From NCBI GenBank assembly GCA_910577655.1, contig CAJTOW010000083.1, positions 1 to 18,624 on the forward strand: a DNA stretch of 18,624 nt, in the 5' to 3' direction. Positions 13,296 to 18,624 of this stretch are shown here, piece by piece (position 1 is the stretch's first letter; the number at the start of each line of letters is the position of its first letter). The stretch is from an uncultured Lachnospiraceae bacterium. GTDB taxonomy: Bacteria; Bacillota; Clostridia; Lachnospirales; Lachnospiraceae. A program made the position numbers and the translations under genes. Below the pieces are notes generated by a model, which was not told the origin of the DNA, searched no databases, and worked only from the letters and a program-made list of their open reading frames with translations.

Positions 13296-14054
13296 ATGGC
13301 TGGGAATGAATCTGAAGTTAAGAAAGAACCGGAGACACAGCCCGGGAAGGCGGCAGTGTCCGGAACGCAGGCCAGATGGAATCCACCGGAAGCGGGATGG
13401 AGACCAGAGGATCCGGCAGCCGGTTCAGCCGGAGAGTATCCGGATATGGTGGCCAGTTCAGCCGGAAAGTATCCGGATAGGGCAGTCAGCCCGGACAGAG
13501 TGTATCCAGATACAGCGGCCAGTTCAGCTGGGAAGTATCCGGATACGGTATTCAGTCCAGCAGTCCAGTATCCGTCGGCCGCTCCCACCGCCATGCTGAT
13601 CAGGATCTTCGGAAAGAGGGACCACGAGCCCTACGGCGATATCGTCCACTACGATCTGAAAAAGCCGGTTCCCTACCAGGGCGCAGCGGAGCTGGTCTTG
13701 AGAATTGATGCCATCAGCCGCAGTCTGGATCCCTCCGGTTCCGGAAGCACCTTCCGGAGTGTCAAGAAGACCGGGGATGAAAGTGTTAATCTGCTGCCGG
13801 ATGAGTACCAGGTAAAAGAAGTCAGAAACAGAAAACCCATGGCCCATGAACCGCCGGGGCAGGGGCATGTACACAGGGAACCGGCAGAAAAAGAAAGCCC
13901 GCCCCCAAAGATACGTGACACTATCTATTTGCAGCTAATCGGCCGCCAGCACACCAGCATCCAGGGGAGGATCTGGGGACGGGCCACCAGAAAGAGATAC
14001 ATCAGCTTCCGCAGCGCACTGGAGCTGATCTATCTGTTGTCAGAAGCAGTCTGA
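13296..14054 (+). CDS. Uncharacterised 252-aa protein with 11-residue repeats, first gene of the switched operon
   Basis: I do not recognise a named family. A polar N-terminus leads into five 11-residue repeats (residues 43-97, core S-S-A-G-K-Y-P-D, 33 nt each at 13422-13586). Then comes a folded-looking segment (about 98-146, AMLIRIFGKRDHEPYGDIVHYD...), a charged Pro/Glu-rich linker, and a C-terminal segment (209-252) with IQGRIWGRATRKRYISF and FRSALELIYLLSEAV, a style of ending seen in small clostridial proteins of unknown function. It has no signal peptide or membrane helix, so it is probably cytoplasmic. AAAGGGGGG precedes the ATG. It is the first gene past the invertible promoter and lies 156 bp before the surface-protein gene, so it may regulate, chaperone or assemble that protein. 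The function is unknown. Confidence 0.75.
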   Translation: MAGNESEVKKEPETQPGKAAVSGTQARWNPPEAGWRPEDPAAGSAGEYPDMVASSAGKYPDRAVSPDRVYPDTAASSAGKYPDTVFSPAVQYPSAAPTAMLIRIFGKRDHEPYGDIVHYDLKKPVPYQGAAELVLRIDAISRSLDPSGSGSTFRSVKKTGDESVNLLPDEYQVKEVRNRKPMAHEPPGQGHVHREPAEKESPPPKIRDTIYLQLIGRQHTSIQGRIWGRATRKRYISFRSALELIYLLSEAV

Positions 14055-14068
14055 GGAAAGACGCATGT

Positions 14069-14181
14069 CAGAAGCTTCTGCCGGACATCCGTTTACCCTT
14101 CAGCGGGGCGGATCCCGGACGATTAATCGTAAAAACGCGTTAAAAACGTTTTTAATAGGAAACTTTGCACGTAAAGTTTCC
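14069..14181 (+). promoter_or_regulatory. Leader with four consecutive palindromes before the surface-protein gene
   Basis: Perfect dyads occur in series: CAGAAGCTTCTG (14069-14080), ACGATTAATCGT (14119-14130), TTAAAAACGTTTTTAA (14140-14155), and a hairpin GGAAACTTT (14158-14166) / AAAGTTTCC (14173-14181) with a 6-nt loop. No T-run follows the last one and no good promoter is visible. They may be operators or an mRNA-stabilising or processing structure in the operon transcript. Confidence 0.5.
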
Positions 14182-14210
14182 ACCAATTAAGAAAGAAGGA
14201 GAGAGGGATT

Positions 14211-17200
14211 ATGTTAAGAAAGCTTCGCAAGAACTACAGACGCCTGGTCGCATTTATGCTGACCGTCGCCATGACATTCACGAACGTAGCAACGAACCTG
14301 AATGTGGCGTTTGCAGCCGGTGAAGAGCAGGAAGCTCTGTTCCTGGTTGATGGCGAAGACTTACAGGAAGCAATCCGGAACGCCATTGATGACGGCGGAA
14401 CCTTCCGGTTCAGTTCCCTGGAACTGGCCGCCAGGACCAAGAGCCTGAAAGCTTCCTATGAGAAACTGCTGGGAGGAAAGAATGGTGCGGTCTACCAGTT
14501 AGACGTGGATGTAGATGAACGTTATGCACCGGAGGGCACTTCTGTGGAAGTGTTCTACAATGCAGGTACGGAAGATGTGATCTTCTTGTTCATCAATGAG
14601 AGCGACATGGTGGTAAAGTTCCGGGCCAGTGTGGACGGATACGAGACCGCCAGGGTAGTAATCAATCCCAATGCGGCCAATGTGGACGATACGGAAGCCT
14701 CCTATGTGGAGAACTATGAAAATTCCGACATGGTCAATGACGTGTCCCAGACTCTGGGCGCGGAGGTTCTGAACCCGACCACCGGGGCAGCAGATGCAGA
14801 CCAGGAGACAGATGCTGATACAGAGGAAACATCAGAGGCAGCTGAAGGAACAGCAGCAGATGAGACAACTGGAGACGCAGACGGAACCGGAGCGGAGGAA
14901 AGCAGCGTGGCTCCTGAGACTACAGAGGCCGGTGAAACCAGCAATGACACGGACGAACCGGAGGAAACCACAGCCGCAGAGACCGGTGATACCGTGGGAG
15001 AAGAGACGACAGCAGCCGAGACCTTGGAGACGGAAACTGAGAAGACAGAGGCTGAAGAGACAGACGCCGAAACAGAGGCTCAGGAGGCGGAAGTCGAAAC
15101 AGAAGCTGAAACAGAAGTCGAGGCAGAAGTCGAAACAGATGCCGAAACAGAAGCCGAGGCGGAACCGGAGACAGAGGCAGCTCCTGAAGAAGGAAGTGCT
15201 ACTGCCGGCATTTCCCTGAGAAAGCTTCAGCAGGTGGCATCCAGTGTGAAGGTTCTGGATGACGCGGATATTGTCATTGACCCGGAAAATGTGACCGGGG
15301 ATCAGGAGACAGAGGTCCGTGAGGATTCCGATGTGGCGGTTGAGACGGAGGAAGAGACTGAGACGGAAACAGAATCAGCCGAGACCACCGAGGCCCGGGA
15401 AGAGGAAACCCGTGCAGCCGAAACAGAGGAAACAACCGCAGAAGAGACGGATGCAGACCAGGAGGAATCCAGCGCCGCCCAGGAGACTACCGAAGCCGGT
15501 GAGCAGGGAGACGCAGACGATACAGACAGAGAAACCAGCGGGGACGCAGATAGGGAGAACCCTGGTGAGGATGAAAGCAGCGGAGCTGACATTGTTATAG
15601 AAGAAACTACTGCAGATGCAGGCGCAGTCAGTCCCAGCGAGACTCCGGTAAAGGTGGAGGAGACCACTGCCGCCGAAACCGAAGCTTCCGGCAGCAATGA
15701 CGGGGCAGGCCAGACCGATCCGGCAGAGGAAGACGGACAGGAGCTGGAGGATGATATCAACGGAACCCTTCAGAATTATGGCAGTCTGGACAGCAAAGCC
15801 TATGATACCGTGACCATCTGGGGTCAGGCAAATGCGCGGGCTGTGCGGGTATCCCTGGCAGCCATCAGTGAGATCGCAGGCACTGTGGAAGAAGACAGCT
15901 ATACACTTTACATCGGCCATGTGCTGACTGCCAGAGAAGCACAGTATGTGAAGTACCAGGTCATTTCCCTGGAAGAGTCAGACTTTGTGGACGGCCAGTA
16001 TGACCTTGGCAGCTACGAATATGAAAAAGAAGGAATGCAGATTTCCGGGTCCGTGCCGGTGATAACAGCCGGGGACTTTGAGGAAGAGGACGGCGAGTCT
16101 ACAGCCTACGTGGAGCTGAACTACGAGATCCAGGACGGCTGGCACATTGTGCCGGAAAGCTCCCGGGAACTGGACAACGGCGGCATCAGTCTGCTGAGTA
16201 TGTTTATCGGTGATCTGGATGAACTGATCCTGGAGCCGGATGAGGATGTACTGGTGGTGACCGTCAACATTCTGGATGAAGACGAGATCCCCATGCAGGT
16301 GCCGGACTCCTTTGAAGTACCCATGGAGAACGGGAAATTCACCTTCAGCTACAAGATTCCTGAGTTCAACGGTTACCAGGCAGAGCTTTCAGACGGAAAG
16401 GGAGTAACCCTTGCAGGCGGAACCCTGACCGGAACATTGACAGAAGCTGGCGAGATCGAGGTGAATCTGATCTACCGTGCTTCTGAGACAGTCTACCATG
16501 TGAAACATCTGTTCCAGACCCTGGACGGGGAGTATGAGGAGAAGGCAGAGTACCCGGCGGAAGAGATTGCCAGCACCGTGGGCACCGTGACCCAGGCAGA
16601 GGCCAAATATGTGGAAGGCTTTACGCCCATGGGCATTTCCCAGGAGGTGGTACAGCCTGAGGGCACCACAGAGATTGAAGTCCGTTACAACCGCAATGAG
16701 TATTCCCTGCTGTTTGACACCATGGGCGGCTCTTATATCCCCACCATTACCGGGAAATACGAGACCCAGGTGGCACTGGCCAGGGTGGAGAAGCCCAGCC
16801 GGACCGGCTACACCTTTGTGGGCTGGTATGAGGATGAGGAGCTGACCCAGCCGGTGACCAGCGTGACCATGGACAGTGATAAGCGGGTCTACGCCAAGTG
16901 GGATGGGGCCACTGTGGACTATAAGGTGGTCTATCTGAAAGAAAATGCCAACGATGCGGATTACTCCTATGCGGGGACGGTGACTCTGCAGGCCAAGGCC
17001 GGGACACAGGTGACGGCCAATGAGAATACTGCCAAACCGGCGGAATTTAATAAGGATAATGATGCAGGGCATTTTGAATTTATAAGTTCCGAAACCAAGA
17101 CTGTGGAAGCGGACGGAAGTACTGTGATCCAGGTGAAGTATAACCGGAAGCTGTATACGATTACCTTCCAGGATACTCATTGTGATCAGGCAGAAAAAAC

Positions 17201-18624
17201 GCTGAATTGTTCGGACCGTTGGCATTCATTATGGGGACATAGTGACAGTTGTTATAAATGGAATTGCCCGGTGCATGGGGACGGGGAAGCGTGCCTGAAG
17301 ATCACCGCCAAATACGGGGCCTTCATCGGAGATGAGTGGAACCGTCTGGTAGGCCCTGGAACCGATTATGAAGGATCCAACTGGTATTGGGGAGAAGGAT
17401 CCAATGGAGGAGTTTATACTTCCTATCAGAGTACAATGCCTGGTGAGACAAAGACAGTGTATACAGGCAACACTGGTTCAACAAGACGGGATTTGTTCTA
17501 CTATGTTGAAACACTAAACGAAGAAGATGGTACACGGAAGGATCCGAGAGACACAAACAGTGGGCGGATATTCCTGCAAAAGAACCAGGTAACTTTAAAG
17601 ATTCAACCTTCCTCCAACCCAACATTCAATGAAGAGTTTTACTCCATGGATGAACAGGGGTATCAGAGATATTATAGTACTATTACAGCATGGTCAAATG
17701 GAACCGATAAGGGGAGCAAGGCTTCATGGGGCGGGACACCCATCGAATTTTTCTACATCCTGAAGGACTACGAACTAGCCCTCAACAACCTTGCCGACAC
17801 CACCGTTCCCAGAACGGAAACCGTCAAATACACCGCCAGCATCGCCGACATCCTCGCCGAGGAAGAAGCCAGGTTCGAAGCCGACGTCTTCGGCGGCTGG
17901 TATCTGGACCCGGAATGCACCAAACCCTATGAAGGCGACAAGACCATGCCCATGGGCCTGGTACTCTACGCCAAAAAGGTGGTAAAGACCTACAAAGTAG
18001 AATTTGTGGATTCCGAGAACACAGACAACAAGTACAATGAGCAGGAAGTCGAGGAAGGCAAGCCCAGCAACAATTCCGGCTACCCGGAGAAAGACGGTAA
18101 GATCTTTGACGGCTGGTACACGGACCCGGAATGCACCCAGAAGTTCGACATCAACAGCCCCATCACCGCGGACACCAGGGTATACGCCAAGTGGAGAGAG
18201 TCCTCCACCATCAATTATACCGTCCGCCACGTGACCGCAGACGGTGACACGATTTCTGAGTACGCGGCCACCGGAAGCGTAGGTGACATGGTTGTGATCA
18301 AAGCCATCAAGCCAGGAACCGTCAACCCGGACTACGCGGATTACAACGTTCCGGACAGCATCCAGGTGGAGCGCCGCCTGACCCGTGGTGAGAACAATGA
18401 TATCACCATCACCTACTCCAGACTTGCGGATCTGACCTATGAAATCCGGTATGAGTACAACGGAGAAACCATTTCCGGACTCAGCGAAGGCGAAAAACCC
18501 GCCAGAGCCTACCAGATCACCATTCAGGCAGATATGAAGAAGCTGACGGAGCAGGGCTGGCAGCTGGCAGCAGGTGAGACCAGCAGGAAGATGGTAAGCC
18601 TGGTATCAGACAATACGAAAAATG
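14211..18624 (+). CDS. Giant secreted surface protein with acidic Glu/Thr stalk and InlB-type repeats (3' end outside window)
   Basis: Open from ATG 14211 to the window edge, at least 1471 residues, without an in-frame stop. AAGGAG lies 9 nt upstream. A signal peptide (LRKLRKNYRRLVAFMLTVAMTF..., cut near AFA, residue 35) is followed by a folded N-terminal region to about 190. Two Glu/Thr/Ala-rich low-complexity stretches follow (about 192-332 and 365-517), then beta-rich domains. Three Listeria-Bacteroides/InlB-type repeats are recognisable by GW-Y and YAKW: about 829-898, 1200-1257 and 1261-1330. MucBP-like segments follow from about 1334. A Cys/His cluster (Cys991, 1000, 1014, 1019, 1028; His990, 1005, 1010, 1022) interrupts the array. 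It is likely a cell-wall-attached adhesin or ligand-binding protein; any sortase or SLH anchor lies beyond the window. Expression is predicted to depend on the invertible promoter. Confidence 0.88.
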   Translation, partial: MLRKLRKNYRRLVAFMLTVAMTFTNVATNLNVAFAAGEEQEALFLVDGEDLQEAIRNAIDDGGTFRFSSLELAARTKSLKASYEKLLGGKNGAVYQLDVDVDERYAPEGTSVEVFYNAGTEDVIFLFINESDMVVKFRASVDGYETARVVINPNAANVDDTEASYVENYENSDMVNDVSQTLGAEVLNPTTGAADADQETDADTEETSEAAEGTAADETTGDADGTGAEESSVAPETTEAGETSNDTDEPEETTAAETGDTVGEETTAAETLETETEKTEAEETDAETEAQEAEVETEAETEVEAEVETDAETEAEAEPETEAAPEEGSATAGISLRKLQQVASSVKVLDDADIVIDPENVTGDQETEVREDSDVAVETEEETETETESAETTEAREEETRAAETEETTAEETDADQEESSAAQETTEAGEQGDADDTDRETSGDADRENPGEDESSGADIVIEETTADAGAVSPSETPVKVEETTAAETEASGSNDGAGQTDPAEEDGQELEDDINGTLQNYGSLDSKAYDTVTIWGQANARAVRVSLAAISEIAGTVEEDSYTLYIGHVLTAREAQYVKYQVISLEESDFVDGQYDLGSYEYEKEGMQISGSVPVITAGDFEEEDGESTAYVELNYEIQDGWHIVPESSRELDNGGISLLSMFIGDLDELILEPDEDVLVVTVNILDEDEIPMQVPDSFEVPMENGKFTFSYKIPEFNGYQAELSDGKGVTLAGGTLTGTLTEAGEIEVNLIYRASETVYHVKHLFQTLDGEYEEKAEYPAEEIASTVGTVTQAEAKYVEGFTPMGISQEVVQPEGTTEIEVRYNRNEYSLLFDTMGGSYIPTITGKYETQVALARVEKPSRTGYTFVGWYEDEELTQPVTSVTMDSDKRVYAKWDGATVDYKVVYLKENANDADYSYAGTVTLQAKAGTQVTANENTAKPAEFNKDNDAGHFEFISSETKTVEADGSTVIQVKYNRKLYTITFQDTHCDQAEKTLNCSDRWHSLWGHSDSCYKWNCPVHGDGEACLKITAKYGAFIGDEWNRLVGPGTDYEGSNWYWGEGSNGGVYTSYQSTMPGETKTVYTGNTGSTRRDLFYYVETLNEEDGTRKDPRDTNSGRIFLQKNQVTLKIQPSSNPTFNEEFYSMDEQGYQRYYSTITAWSNGTDKGSKASWGGTPIEFFYILKDYELALNNLADTTVPRTETVKYTASIADILAEEEARFEADVFGGWYLDPECTKPYEGDKTMPMGLVLYAKKVVKTYKVEFVDSENTDNKYNEQEVEEGKPSNNSGYPEKDGKIFDGWYTDPECTQKFDINSPITADTRVYAKWRESSTINYTVRHVTADGDTISEYAATGSVGDMVVIKAIKPGTVNPDYADYNVPDSIQVERRLTRGENNDITITYSRLADLTYEIRYEYNGETISGLSEGEKPARAYQITIQADMKKLTEQGWQLAAGETSRKMVSLVSDNTKN
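14785..15760 (+). repeat. Low-complexity GA-rich coding tract (acidic stalk)
   Basis: Dense GAA/GAG, ACA and GCA codons build strings such as ETEAETEVEAEVETDAETEA. The degenerate DNA repetition opens long frames on other strands, which are artefacts. A non-repetitive island (about 15208-15300) splits the tract. Such tracts are prone to length change by slippage. Confidence 0.7.

Noticed and set aside
12880..13594. Minus-strand reading frames across the invertible segment and the 252-aa gene
   Set aside because: They lack ribosome sites, have low-complexity translations and overlap the promoter, terminator and a better supported plus-strand gene.
14714..15920. Long reading frames in other frames and on the minus strand inside the acidic stalk
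   Set aside because: The GA-rich repetitive DNA gives Arg/Lys/Gln-rich or Ser/Val-rich translations by chance; the signal-peptide frame from 14211 is continuous through the region.

Overview
The window looks like a chromosome segment from a gut-type Clostridia, most likely Lachnospiraceae (Enterocloster/Hungatella/Clostridium-like). The reasons are moderate GC, strong AGGAGG-type ribosome sites, an FCD-GntR/TRAP catabolic locus, a DUF1848 protein, a sporulating-Firmicute-type S11 D,D-carboxypeptidase and a very large surface protein with a Glu/Thr-rich stalk and InlB-type repeats. This assignment is inferred from gene style; no rRNA or other marker gene is present.

Layout. (1) 1-2600: an iron-type alcohol dehydrogenase, the stump of a P-loop kinase gene that appears leaderless, and a DUF1848 protein, closed by a perfect 17-bp bidirectional-terminator hairpin. 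(2) 2600-8050: a sugar-acid-type catabolic locus. A TRAP transporter operon (dctP-dctQ-dctM, minus strand) diverges from a TIM-barrel sugar isomerase/epimerase gene. A GntR/FCD regulator gene follows. A 16-bp GTATAC-centred palindrome between the divergent genes and a second GTATAC site near the gntR promoter are candidate operators. A 177-bp MITE-like element with terminal inverted repeats and a perfect 8-bp target duplication sits just upstream of gntR. (3) 8190-11200: a DEDDh exonuclease with a C-terminal zinc-binding motif, expressed from what looks like a leaderless promoter, converges on a D,D-carboxypeptidase with a C-terminal membrane anchor. (4) 11400-18624: an interspersed repeat, a regulated-looking promoter, three 37-bp tandem repeats, a tyrosine recombinase, a ~400-bp segment bounded by inverted copies of a 19-bp site, an unrecognised 252-aa protein with 11-aa repeats, a leader full of palindromes, and a giant secreted surface protein that runs off the end.

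The most interesting feature is the segment at 12869-13264. Its ends are inverted copies of a dyad with a 6-bp centre (GGTATA), the architecture of a tyrosine-recombinase crossover site, and the recombinase gene is immediately adjacent. Inside is one strong sigma-A-type promoter (TTGATA, 17 bp, TATAGT, with A-tracts upstream). As sequenced it points away from the surface operon, while an intrinsic terminator points toward it. Inversion would put the promoter about 70 bp upstream of the 252-aa gene and turn the terminator away. I therefore predict a phase-variable ON/OFF switch for the surface-protein operon, captured here in the OFF state.

A dispersed intergenic repeat (GTAACAGTTCAGAC... to ...ACACTCTAG) recurs several times in the window, and two genes have -10 boxes only 7-9 bp before their ATG.
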